64,000 bases of DNA from Pseudoflavonifractor sp. AF19-9AC. GTDB lineage: Bacteria > Bacillota > Clostridia > Oscillospirales > Oscillospiraceae. Shown piece by piece: positions 9,258 to 17,048 of the stretch. The first letter of the stretch is position 1. The number at the start of each line of letters is the position of its first letter. The position numbers were made by a program, and so were the translations under genes. The notes beneath the pieces are model-generated. The model made no database searches and was not told where the DNA came from. It saw only the letters and a program-made list of their open reading frames with translations. Where the stretch lies: NCBI RefSeq assembly GCF_003478995.1, contig NZ_QUGI01000005.1, positions 6,966 to 70,965 on the forward strand. Reading direction: 5' to 3'.

Positions 9258-11816
9258 ATGGATGAGTTTGTGTGGGAAGATCGTACGCTGCGCCAGCAGG
9301 TGCTGAACAGATTTGGAAACAGCACGGGGATGTGCTACCAGCTCTACCACTTTGGGGAGAAGACCTTTTATTTTTCCGACAACATCGATGCACTTCTGGG
9401 GGAGAATGTCCACAAGTCCTACTCTCTGGAGCAGTGGTACCAGGCCATTTATGAGGATGACCGGCAGCGGCTGCGGCGGTATGTGAAGGATGTCTTTGAA
9501 AAGTCGTGGGAGCGGTACAGCTTCAACTACCGCCTTCGGAACCGCTGGGGGCAGCTGGTGTGGGTGAGCAGCAGCGGAACCTGCACCTTTGACCGTTCGG
9601 GCAATCCCAAGTACTATCTGGGCTCCATGGTGGAGATCAACGGTCGGGAGGGGGACGGCAGGGGCGGCCGGCAGGCGGAGCTGATGCAGACCCTTCGGGA
9701 TGTTCACAGTCGGGGACAGGAGGGCTATCTGCTGATGGTGGATGTGAACCACCTCAGCCAGATCAACCTGAAATACGGCCGGGAGTTTGGAGACGGAGTG
9801 CTCCAGGCCCTGGCGGACGCCATGGAGGAGGGAGACGGCCGCTTCTCCCGCCCCTTCCGCAGCAGTGGAAGCTGCTTTTGCACCCTGGCCGCCGGGGTGG
9901 ACCGAGAGGGCGTTGAGGCCTACTTCCATCGCCTTCAGCAGTGCATGCAGGGACAGTGCAGCCTGTCGGGGGGCTGCGTATCCCTGCAGGAGTATCAGGT
10001 CCCGGACAGCGAGCTTCTCATCCACTATGCAGAGAACGCCCTGGATACGGCCAAGCTGACGGCGGAGAAGCCCCTGGCCTTCTTCAACCCCCAGGATTAC
10101 GAGCGGAAATTAAGCGCCATTGAGCTGCAGATGGACCTGGAGGCGGCGGTCAAGAATCAGCTTGCCGGCTTTTCCGTCCGTTATCAGCCCCAGGTCCGGT
10201 CCGAGACCTTCCAGCTGACCGGAGCCGAGGCCCTGCTCCAGTTTGTCTCCCCGCGGCGGGGGGCGGTGCCTCCGGCGGAGTTTGTGCCCATCCTGGAGCG
10301 CACCGGCCTGATTGTGCCGGTGGGGCAGTGGGTGCTGGAAACCGCGCTGGAGCAGTGCCGGACGTGGCGGCGGAAGATTCCCGGGTTCCGGGTGAGTGTC
10401 AACATGTCCTATGTGCAGCTGCGCCGCCCGGAGATTCAGGACGAGGTGCTGTCGGCCCTGCGGGAGAAGGACGTGCCGGGGGATGCCCTGACCATTGAGG
10501 TGACCGAGGGCAGCGAGCTGCGGGAGTACACCTACCTCAACACCATTTTCAGCGCCTGGAAACAGGCGGGGGTGGAGATCTCGGTGGACGACTTCGGCAC
10601 CGGCTATTCCAGCCTGGGCTGGCTGAAGGAATTGGCCATTGATGAGATCAAAATTGACCGCTGTTTCGTCCGGGACATCCAGCACAGCGCCTACAACCTG
10701 CGCCTGCTGTCCAACATCATTGAGCTGGCCCGGGGCGGAAGCCTCCGGGTGTGCTGCGAAGGGGTGGAGACCAGGGAGGAGCTGGCGGTGCTGGAGTCCC
10801 TCCAGCCCAGCCTGTACCAGGGCTTCTTCTTTTCCCGTCCCGTCCCACCGGAGGCGTTTGACCCGGAGGGGCTGCAGCAGGACCTGCTGGCACGGTGCCG
10901 CCAGGTGGGGGAGAGTCCGTGTCCCATCGGCGAAAAGAAGAGTGCGCCCCTGGTGCTGGAGCGGACCATTCTGGAAAAAACGGAGGACGCCATTTCCCTG
11001 TGCGACGTCCGGACCTACGAGCTCTGTTACCTCAACCCGGCGGCCCAGCGGATGTTCGGCATTCGGAATTACCGGGGAAAGACCTGCTATCAGGCCCTGC
11101 GGGGAAAAGACACCCCCTGTGACTTCTGTCCCAACGGAACCCTGCGCCACGACTCCTTCTACGTCTGGGAGGACAGCATTGAGTACTGCGGCCGTCATTT
11201 CCTGCTGAAGGACAAGCTGCTGGACGTGGGGGACAGAACCCTCCGCCTCCAGGTGGCCATGGACATCACCAAGAAGGAATACGTCAGCCGACACACCCGG
11301 GAGCGGCTGGAATTTGCCGATCACATTGTGGGCTATGTGGATCTGCTCAGCCGGCAGAAACACTGGCACCAGGCGGTGGAAGCGGTGCTGGCGGCCATGG
11401 GAGAATTTTATAAGGCCGACCGGGCCTATCTGTTTGAGACCGCCCCGGAGGGGCGCGGGTGCTGGAACAACACCTTTGAGTGGTGCGCGCCGGGGGTGAT
11501 CCCCCAGAAGGACAATTTGCAGCAGGTGCCGCCGGAGGCAGTGGCGCGGTGGCTGGAAGTGTTCCGGAACAAGGGCTCGGTGATCCTGTACAATCTGGAA
11601 CCCCTGCGGAAAAAGTACCCTCTGGAGTGGGAAATCCTGGACAGTCAGGGCATTCAGCGCGTGCTCTCTGTCCCGCTGATGCTGGGCGGACAGGTGGCGG
11701 GCTTCATTGGAGTGGACAACCCCCGCTACGCCATCCAGGACGACACCCAGGCCCGGGTGCTGGCCAGCTTTATGACGGCCCGCTTCCGGCGTGAGCGAAA
11801 GGAGTGGCAGGAGTAA
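9258..11816 (+). CDS. PAS-GGDEF(degenerate)-EAL-PAS-GAF c-di-GMP phosphodiesterase
   Basis: An 852-residue soluble protein, taking ATG 9258 because the promoter TATAAT ends at 9158; AGAGGA at 9241-9246 is a modest ribosome site. Domains in order: PAS_3-like (about 18-125), a GGDEF fold without the signature loop (145-280), EAL (305-545), a second PAS with a CxxC-type segment (570-680) and GAF (690-850). The EAL catalytic set appears intact: EALLQF (Glu324), TIEVTE, VDDFGTGYSSLG, KIDRCF, CEGVET and QGFFFSRP. It should hydrolyse c-di-GMP under control of the flanking sensory domains. It has its own promoter and terminator, so it is probably monocistronic. The 50-64 kb island in this window is a plausible downstream target. 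Confidence 0.92.
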   Translation: MDEFVWEDRTLRQQVLNRFGNSTGMCYQLYHFGEKTFYFSDNIDALLGENVHKSYSLEQWYQAIYEDDRQRLRRYVKDVFEKSWERYSFNYRLRNRWGQLVWVSSSGTCTFDRSGNPKYYLGSMVEINGREGDGRGGRQAELMQTLRDVHSRGQEGYLLMVDVNHLSQINLKYGREFGDGVLQALADAMEEGDGRFSRPFRSSGSCFCTLAAGVDREGVEAYFHRLQQCMQGQCSLSGGCVSLQEYQVPDSELLIHYAENALDTAKLTAEKPLAFFNPQDYERKLSAIELQMDLEAAVKNQLAGFSVRYQPQVRSETFQLTGAEALLQFVSPRRGAVPPAEFVPILERTGLIVPVGQWVLETALEQCRTWRRKIPGFRVSVNMSYVQLRRPEIQDEVLSALREKDVPGDALTIEVTEGSELREYTYLNTIFSAWKQAGVEISVDDFGTGYSSLGWLKELAIDEIKIDRCFVRDIQHSAYNLRLLSNIIELARGGSLRVCCEGVETREELAVLESLQPSLYQGFFFSRPVPPEAFDPEGLQQDLLARCRQVGESPCPIGEKKSAPLVLERTILEKTEDAISLCDVRTYELCYLNPAAQRMFGIRNYRGKTCYQALRGKDTPCDFCPNGTLRHDSFYVWEDSIEYCGRHFLLKDKLLDVGDRTLRLQVAMDITKKEYVSRHTRERLEFADHIVGYVDLLSRQKHWHQAVEAVLAAMGEFYKADRAYLFETAPEGRGCWNNTFEWCAPGVIPQKDNLQQVPPEAVARWLEVFRNKGSVILYNLEPLRKKYPLEWEILDSQGIQRVLSVPLMLGGQVAGFIGVDNPRYAIQDDTQARVLASFMTARFRRERKEWQE

Positions 11817-11861
11817 TCCTGCCCCATTGCCCGGAGAAGCAGGGACTGCTGAACGCAAATA

Positions 11862-11902
11862 CCGCCATCTCAAAGCGCGCGCCTTGGGATGGCGGTTTGT
11901 TT
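11862..11902 (+). terminator. Rho-independent terminator
   Basis: CCGCCATCTCAA at 11862-11873 pairs with TTGGGATGGCGG at 11884-11895 (one G-U pair), followed by TTTGTTT. It ends the EAL gene. Confidence 0.85.
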
Positions 11903-12012
11903 GCCCGGGGCACAATTTTGAAAAAACAGATGCCCGGCTGCAACAAAACCGGGGAGCCGGCTGTATAGTAAGTGTCACAGAAAGCAAAACGCCTGCATAC
12001 AAGGAAAGAAGG

Positions 12013-13017
12013 ATGATGACAATGTTGAAGAAAAAGACATTAACGGCGATGTTTTCCCTGGCACTGGCCGGCACCATGGTACTCCCCGCCCTCGCAGCGG
12101 AGGCGATTTCCGCCCGGCAGGGGGAGGCAGATCTCAAACCCCTGATTGCAGAGGCCCCCGCTCTGAATCTGCCCCTGGCCGCCGACGAGCATCTGCTCAC
12201 CCGGGCGGAGCTGGTTTCGGTCCTCCACGAGCAGGAGGGAAAGCCCAGCGTCAACTTTGCCATGCGCTACACCGATGTGGACCAGGAGGCGGAATACGCC
12301 GAGGCGGTCCGCTGGGCCACCAGCCAGGGTATTGCCTGCGGCTACGGCGACGGGACCTTCGGGCCGGACGACATGGTCACCCGGGAGCAGATGGCAGTGA
12401 TTCTCTATCGGTACGCCCAGAGCAAGGACCAGGGCTTCACCGGCGCCTGGGCCGTCCCCCTTCCCTACGCCGATGCGGGTGAGGTCAGCTCCTTTGCCTA
12501 TGAGGCGGTGTGCTGGGTCACCATGAAGGACGTCATGGGAGAGACCGGAGACAATCAGTTTGCCCCCGACAGCGGCGTGACCCACAGCGAGGCCAACCCC
12601 ATGCTCCAGCAGTATTTCAGCGCGGTGGAGCAGACGGAAATTGCCAATCCCTTCCTGGAGTGCAAGACCATGGAGGAGGCCGCCCAGGTGGCCGGCTTTT
12701 CCATGGAGCTTCCCCAGGGAGCGGAGCCTGTGGCCATCCGGGCCGTGGAAGATGATATGATTGAGGTGCTCTGCCAGCTGGAGGCCGGGCCCGTCACCCT
12801 GCGTAAGGCCGTGGGCGATCAGGACATCAGCGGGGACTACAACCACTACGCCCAGATCGATGTTCAGGAGTGGAACGGCCGCACGGTGACCCTGAAGGGA
12901 AATGACGGCATGTTTATGACCGCCACCTGGCTGGACGGCGGCTACACCTATGCCGTCCGGGCCGAAGACGGTCTGGACCGGGATGGGATGTACGCCATCC
13001 TGTCCCAGATGCAGTAA
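12013..13017 (+). CDS. Secreted SLH-domain protein with DUF4367-like C-terminus
   Basis: A 334-residue protein. ATG 12013 lies 7 bases after AAGGA at 12001-12005, and ATG 12016 is equally possible. A signal peptide follows (LKKKTLTAMFSLALAG, ending near ALAAEA). Two clear SLH repeats cover about residues 85-205 (YTDVDQEAEYAEAVRWATSQ and YADAGEVSSFAYEAVCWVT). The last 115 residues resemble the C-terminus of the anti-sigma-like protein encoded at 13698-14330: both carry an SGDY motif, then TVTLKG, then a short aromatic-rich strand set. This suggests an exported wall-linked partner of that membrane protein. A strong hairpin separates it from the sigma gene, so co-transcription is possible but may be attenuated. 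Confidence 0.87.
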   Translation: MMTMLKKKTLTAMFSLALAGTMVLPALAAEAISARQGEADLKPLIAEAPALNLPLAADEHLLTRAELVSVLHEQEGKPSVNFAMRYTDVDQEAEYAEAVRWATSQGIACGYGDGTFGPDDMVTREQMAVILYRYAQSKDQGFTGAWAVPLPYADAGEVSSFAYEAVCWVTMKDVMGETGDNQFAPDSGVTHSEANPMLQQYFSAVEQTEIANPFLECKTMEEAAQVAGFSMELPQGAEPVAIRAVEDDMIEVLCQLEAGPVTLRKAVGDQDISGDYNHYAQIDVQEWNGRTVTLKGNDGMFMTATWLDGGYTYAVRAEDGLDRDGMYAILSQMQ

Positions 13018-13021
13018 TCCA

Positions 13022-13056
13022 GCGGGGCCGCCCGGAGGAAACCGGCGCGGCCCCGC
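13022..13056 (+). other. Strong GC hairpin between SLH gene and sigma-factor gene
   Basis: GCGGGGCCGC at 13022-13031 pairs with GCGGCCCCGC at 13047-13056, with an inner CCGG/CCGG extension. No T run follows; instead the AAGGAG ribosome site of the sigma gene starts 7 bases later. It could be a weak terminator, an mRNA processing or stability element, or a structure tuning sigma-factor translation. Confidence 0.6.
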
Positions 13057-13078
13057 CATATAAAGGAGAACCGATGGC

Positions 13079-13720
13079 GTGTTGGTGAACGGGATGTATG
13101 ATATGCCCGCGGAATGGAGCGGGCCGGTCCGCTGGCGGCGGGCACTGCTGCGCCTGTGGATAAAGGCCGCGGCGGTACTGGAGGCGGCCATGGCCGGGGA
13201 GCCCCGGAAGGCTGCCGCAGCCCTGGAACAGGAGGCGCGGAACCGGAAGGCCGAAGTGCTGCTGGATACCTATGGAAACCAGATCCTGCGCCTGGCCTAC
13301 TCCTATCTCCACAACCTGGACGATGCGGAGGAGGTTTTGCAGGATACACTGATCCAATATTGGAACAAGGGGCCTGCCTTTGAAAACAAGGCCCATGAAA
13401 AGGCCTGGCTTTTGCGGGTGGCGGCCAATCTGAGCAAAAATCGCATCGCCTACAACAAGGTGCGCAGCACGGACGAGCTGAAGGAGACCCTGGCGGCGGA
13501 GCAGAGGGAGGACCTCTCCTTTGTATGGGAGGCGGTGAAGGAGCTGCCGGTGAAATACCGGGAGGTCATCCACCTCTTTTACTATGAGGGCCTCTCCACC
13601 GCCCAGATCGCCGCCGTTTTGCAGCAGAAGGAGTCCACCGTCCGCTCCCACCTGATGCGGGGGCGGGGCAAGCTGAAGACCATTTTGAAGGAGGGGTATG
13701 ACGTTGAGGGAGGCATATAA
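13079..13720 (+). CDS. ECF-type sigma-70 family RNA polymerase sigma factor
   Basis: A 213-residue protein if begun at GTG 13079, 10 bases after AAGGAG (13063-13068). ATG 13190, preceded by GGAGG at 13180-13184, would give 176 residues, closer to the usual ECF length, and is a serious alternative. Region 2 is visible (LAYSYLHNLDDAEEVLQDT, then AWLLRVAANLSKNR). Region 4 has a helix-turn-helix (YREVIHLFYYEGLSTAQIAA, STVRSHLMRGRGKLK). It would direct RNA polymerase to an extracytoplasmic-stress regulon, restrained by the membrane protein whose gene overlaps it by 23 bases. A five-codon frame, ATG 13074 to TGA 13088, overlaps the start region. Confidence 0.9.
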   Translation: MLVNGMYDMPAEWSGPVRWRRALLRLWIKAAAVLEAAMAGEPRKAAAALEQEARNRKAEVLLDTYGNQILRLAYSYLHNLDDAEEVLQDTLIQYWNKGPAFENKAHEKAWLLRVAANLSKNRIAYNKVRSTDELKETLAAEQREDLSFVWEAVKELPVKYREVIHLFYYEGLSTAQIAAVLQQKESTVRSHLMRGRGKLKTILKEGYDVEGGI

Positions 13721-14330
13721 GGAGATTATGGACCACATTGCCGTGACGGATGAGATGCGCGAACGGATTCTCCACAACCTTCGGGGGGGGACGAGCTCCC
13801 CGTCGGTGAGCAGGCCCCGCCGCCCCTTCGTGCCCATGCTGGCTGCTGCCGCCTGCCTGGCGCTGCTGCTGGCCGGCACCGCTGCCCTGCCCAGGCTCTC
13901 TCAGCTGGTGCAGGGGGACAACTCCTCCGGGGTACAGACCGGCATTCTGGACCGCCGGGAGGCTGCCTCCCTCCAGGAGCTTTCCCAGTTGGTGGGCTTT
14001 CCGGTGGAGGAGGTGGAGGAGGTGCCCTTCTCCGTCACGGAAATCCGGTACACCGCCTACGGCGGAACCATGGCGGAAGTTCAGTATAAGGGAGAGGAGC
14101 AGAGCCTCACCTTCCGGAAAACCGCGGAGGGCGGGGACCCCTCGGGGGACTATACCGCCTATCCCGACACACTGGTGCTGGAGCTCCCCTGGGGCACCGT
14201 CACCCTGAAGGGGGAGGAGGGGGCGTACCGCCTGGCCCTCTGGCAGGAGGCGTCCTATGGCTGCTCCCTCCAGTCCACCGCAGCCTACCCGGCGGAGGAG
14301 TGGACCGCCCTTCTGGAGTCCATTGGCTGA
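13698..14330 (+). CDS. Single-pass membrane protein, putative anti-sigma factor (DUF4367-like)
   Basis: A 210-residue protein. ATG 13698 lies inside the end of the sigma gene and follows GAAGGAGGGG. A short cytoplasmic N-terminus (about 1-48) precedes one membrane helix (MLAAAACLALLLAGTAAL). The extracytoplasmic C-terminal domain has the SGDYTAYP and TVTLKGEEG motifs also present, in diverged form, at the end of the SLH protein encoded at 12013-13017. Position, topology and overlap fit an anti-sigma factor that holds the ECF sigma at the membrane. No zinc-binding anti-sigma motif is visible, so the mechanism of binding is inferred only from context. Confidence 0.8.
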   Translation: MTLREAYKEIMDHIAVTDEMRERILHNLRGGTSSPSVSRPRRPFVPMLAAAACLALLLAGTAALPRLSQLVQGDNSSGVQTGILDRREAASLQELSQLVGFPVEEVEEVPFSVTEIRYTAYGGTMAEVQYKGEEQSLTFRKTAEGGDPSGDYTAYPDTLVLELPWGTVTLKGEEGAYRLALWQEASYGCSLQSTAAYPAEEWTALLESIG

Positions 14331-14351
14331 ACCCTTTGAAAAGATATCCGA

Positions 14352-14391
14352 CCCCGGCGCGCGCAAAACCAGCGCGTGCCGGGGCCGTTTC
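14352..14391. terminator. Bidirectional terminator between sigma operon and LysR gene
   Basis: CCCCGGCGCGCGC at 14352-14364 pairs with GCGCGTGCCGGGG at 14372-14384. A CCGTTTCG tail follows on the plus strand and an A/T-containing flank lies on the other side, toward the convergent LysR gene. Confidence 0.7.
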
Positions 14392-14413
14392 GTGTCTGTG
14401 GAGTGTGGGCGGC

Positions 14414-15301
14414 TCAGTCTGACGAGCGGCTCAATTGATCAAAGCAGTCCATCAGGGCACGGGCCGAGTCGGTGAGAAATTTCTGCTTGTGCCATACGAT
14501 GTAGTTGTCCCGGACAAAGGGCTCGTCATCCACCTCCCGGGCGGCCACCATACCGGAGCGGATGGCGTCGGCCACCAGCCGCTCCGGCAGGAAGGAGATC
14601 CCCAGCCCCAGGTGCACCGCCCGGATGATGGCCTGGGTGCTGATGCTCTCCATGGCGGGGGTCAGGGGCAAGTCGTGGGAGGCAAACACGTGCTCCAAAA
14701 AGGCGCGGCCCATGCTGCCACGATCCCGGAGCAGGAAGGAGTCTCCGGTGAGCTCCTTCAGCTCCAGGTGCTCCTGCCGGACTCTGGGGTCGTCGGGAGG
14801 CAGAATCAGCACCAGCCGGTCGGGCCCGATGGCCTGACGGTCCAGCTGGTCATGGAGAATGCCCCCTTCGATGATGGCAAAGTCCAGCTCATTGTCCAGA
14901 AGGGCCTGCTGCAGCACGGTGCCGTTGGAGATGGTGGAGCGGACCTGCAGCTCAGGGTGGGTCTTCTGAAACTGCACCAGGGCCTGGGGCAGCAGGCTGT
15001 TTCCGATGGCCACCGTGGCCCCGACACGGAGAAGCCCCAGCTTGTCCCAGTCCCGCAGCCCCTTCTCCATCTGGTCGAAGGAGTCCACAATGTGTACCGC
15101 ATAGGAATAAAACACGTTGCCCATCTCGGTGACGTAGAGCCTGCGGTTCATGCGCTCGAACAGGCGGATGCCGTAATAGGACTCGATTTCCTGAATGGCG
15201 CGGGTGACGGCGGGCTGGGTCATGCACAGCTGCCGGGCGGCCTGGGTCATGTGCTGAGTCTGGTAGACGGTGAGAAAAATCTTCATGTGGCGAAGGGTCA
15301 T
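14414..15301 (-). CDS. LysR-family transcriptional regulator
   Basis: A 295-residue protein of typical LysR length; GGAGG sits just upstream of ATG 15301. The N-terminal winged helix-turn-helix covers residues 1-60 (MTQAARQLCMTQPAVTRAIQ). The substrate-binding-type effector domain covers about 90-290 (LLRVGATVAIGNSLLPQAL, DFAIIEGG, LGLGISFLPERLV). It is divergent from the two chromate-type transporter genes, the classic arrangement for a LysR regulator controlling its neighbour. A TGCTAT-N15-ATAGCA dyad in the shared promoter region is a likely binding site. The co-inducer is not evident. Confidence 0.93.
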   Translation of the reverse strand: MTLRHMKIFLTVYQTQHMTQAARQLCMTQPAVTRAIQEIESYYGIRLFERMNRRLYVTEMGNVFYSYAVHIVDSFDQMEKGLRDWDKLGLLRVGATVAIGNSLLPQALVQFQKTHPELQVRSTISNGTVLQQALLDNELDFAIIEGGILHDQLDRQAIGPDRLVLILPPDDPRVRQEHLELKELTGDSFLLRDRGSMGRAFLEHVFASHDLPLTPAMESISTQAIIRAVHLGLGISFLPERLVADAIRSGMVAAREVDDEPFVRDNYIVWHKQKFLTDSARALMDCFDQLSRSSD

Positions 15302-15320
15302 GGGGCCGTCCTCCTATCCA

Positions 15321-15356
15321 TGCTATTTTTGCTATTGATTAAATAAAAAGATAGCA
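15321..15356. promoter_or_regulatory. Putative LysR operator (TGCTAT-N15-ATAGCA)
   Basis: TGCTAT at 15330-15335 and ATAGCA at 15351-15356 form a perfect interrupted dyad, with an additional direct TGCTAT at 15321-15326. The spacing and AT-rich core match the T-N11-A style of LysR sites. The dyad ends just before the -35 element of the transporter promoter. Confidence 0.65.
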
Positions 15357-15357
15357 T

Positions 15358-15386
15358 TTTACTTATTGATCTTCTACGGATATAAT
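15358..15386 (+). promoter_or_regulatory. Promoter of the chromate-type transporter genes
   Basis: TTTACT at 15358-15363 and a perfect TATAAT at 15381-15386 are 17 bases apart. The weak -35 fits activation by the adjacent LysR regulator. Confidence 0.7.
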
Positions 15387-15409
15387 AGCAGGGAAAGGAG
15401 CGGAAGGCT

Positions 15410-15988
15410 ATGGCAAAGGAGAAAAAACCGGGTGTTTTGCTGAAATTATTTTTCAGTATGCTGTATATCAGTGCCTTCACCTTTGGAGGCGGCTTTGTGA
15501 TTATCACCTTTATGAAGCGGAAGTTCGTGGATGAGCTGGGTTGGATTGACGAGCAGGAGATGCTGGATCTCACTGCCATGGCCCAGTCCTCTCCCGGGGC
15601 CATCGCAGTCAACGCCGCCATCCTGGTGGGCTGGCGGGTGGGAGGCTTCGCCGGAATGTTGGTGGCGGTGGCGGGTACTGTGCTGCCCCCCATCACCATT
15701 TTGTCGGTGATCTCCCTCTTTTACGCCGCCTTTGCCGCCAACCCCTATGTGGCCCTGGTGCTGAAGGGCATGCAGGCGGGAGTGGCCGCGGTGATTCTGG
15801 ATGTGGTGTGGGGGCTGGGGGCCGGCGTGGTAAAGACCAAATCTCCCATCCACCTGTTGGTAATGGCCGCCGCCTTTGTGGCCACCTTTGTCTATGGCGT
15901 CAACGTAATCTATATCATTCTGGCCGCCGCCCTGCTGGGCGTGGTGCTGGCCCTGCTCCAGCGGAAGAAGGGAGGGGAAGTCCAATGA
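15410..15988 (+). CDS. Chromate transporter family protein, first half (ChrA-type)
   Basis: A 192-residue membrane protein; GGAAAGGAG precedes ATG 15410. It shows the ChrA half-domain pattern: FTFGGGFVIITFM near the N-terminus, then the SSPGAIAVNAA and VLPPITIL segments and a hydrophobic C-terminal half. Short ChrA proteins are encoded as tandem pairs, with the halves assembling in opposite orientation; long ChrA fuses both. Its stop overlaps the next start (ATGA), so the two are translationally coupled. The family is named for chromate or sulfate antiport, but in anaerobic gut bacteria the real substrate is unproven. Confidence 0.9.
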   Translation: MAKEKKPGVLLKLFFSMLYISAFTFGGGFVIITFMKRKFVDELGWIDEQEMLDLTAMAQSSPGAIAVNAAILVGWRVGGFAGMLVAVAGTVLPPITILSVISLFYAAFAANPYVALVLKGMQAGVAAVILDVVWGLGAGVVKTKSPIHLLVMAAAFVATFVYGVNVIYIILAAALLGVVLALLQRKKGGEVQ

Positions 15989-16542
15989 TCTACGCACAGC
16001 TTTTCTGGAGCTTCCTCCAGATCGGCCTCTTTTCCGTCGGGGGCGGCTATGCCGCCATGCCCCTCATCCAAGCTCAGACCGTTCAGATCCACGGCTGGCT
16101 GACCATGAGCGAGTTCACCGACCTGGTTACCATCGCCGAAATGACCCCCGGCCCCATCGCCATCAACTCGGCCACCTTTGTAGGTATCCGCATCGCCGGG
16201 CTGCCTGGGGCGCTGATCGCCACCCTGGGGTGTATTTTCCCCTCCCTGTTCCTGGTGTCCCTGCTGGCCTTTGTCTACTACCGGTACAAGAATCTCTCTC
16301 TGCTCCAAAGTGTCCTGGCCAGCCTGCGTCCGGCGGTGGTGGCCCTCATCGCCGGAGCGGGACTGTCCATCCTCCTCCAGGTGGCCTTCGGCGGCGGAGA
16401 GATGGCCCTGGCCAACGCCAACTGGGTGGGAATCCTGCTTTTTGCCGCCGCCTTTGGAGTGCTGCGCCTGCTGAAGTGGAATCCTATCCTGGTGATGGCC
16501 CTGTGCGGCGTGGGCAACCTGCTGGTGGGGCTGCTGCTGTAA
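15985..16542 (+). CDS. Chromate transporter family protein, second half (ChrA-type)
   Basis: A 185-residue membrane protein beginning at ATG 15985, which overlaps the previous stop, with GGAGGGGAAG as ribosome site. Family motifs are FSVGGGYAAMPLI, MTPGPIAINSATFVG and FPSLFLVSLL. Together with the upstream gene it forms a two-subunit anion transporter in the membrane. A terminator follows, so the operon has two genes. Confidence 0.9.
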   Translation: MIYAQLFWSFLQIGLFSVGGGYAAMPLIQAQTVQIHGWLTMSEFTDLVTIAEMTPGPIAINSATFVGIRIAGLPGALIATLGCIFPSLFLVSLLAFVYYRYKNLSLLQSVLASLRPAVVALIAGAGLSILLQVAFGGGEMALANANWVGILLFAAAFGVLRLLKWNPILVMALCGVGNLLVGLLL

Positions 16543-16596
16543 AAAGAAGCGCCAGGCGACCTGCCCGGACCAAATCGACATAGCCGAACCGAATGA

Positions 16597-16630
16597 AAGC
16601 CCCGTTCCCGTTGGGAACGGGGCTTCTCTG
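16597..16630 (+). terminator. Rho-independent terminator
   Basis: AAGCCCCGTTCCC at 16597-16609 pairs exactly with GGGAACGGGGCTT at 16613-16625 around a 3-base loop, followed by CTCTG. It ends the transporter operon; the T run is weak. Confidence 0.8.
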
Positions 16631-17048
16631 CGTGAAAAAACGGAATTTATACGGTGGAGCGAAGGAAACCAGGCTTTGCAGAAAAATGACCAGCATGTGG
16701 GCCTTGCGCGGAAACGTGGGCTGTCCATAATTGCGTGACGCCCTCAGTTCCTGGGGAGCAGAAGGGGACCGCAGGACAGTATCCCTGCACCGTAACGAAA
16801 AAGAAGGGACCGGATGCTGTCAAGTATTGGGTTCCTTCTTTGGCTCTGTCTGGAAAAACTTGGGGGCAGCCCGGTTTCCTGCGACGGGAAAAATTAAAAG
16901 ACTGCCAGAATTCCTGCAAAAAATACAGCCGGACTTGCATTTGTGTGTTATACTTTTATTGGTACTAAGCTACACCGCTGTGTTTCGGCCGCATGCCCTG
17001 ATGGCGGCCGGACCCTGTGATGATAAATAAGGGAAAGGAAGATTGAAT
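16631..17048 (+). other. Intergenic region upstream of glycogen synthase
   Basis: I see no convincing gene. An extended -10 element (TG, one base, TATACT) lies at 16946-16954, about 95 bases before the glgA start, without a good -35. GGGAAAGGAAGA at 17030-17041 is the glgA ribosome site. Confidence 0.45.

Noticed and set aside
13074..13088. A five-codon gene in front of the sigma factor
   Set aside because: Too short to claim as a gene; kept only as part of the finding on the sigma start.
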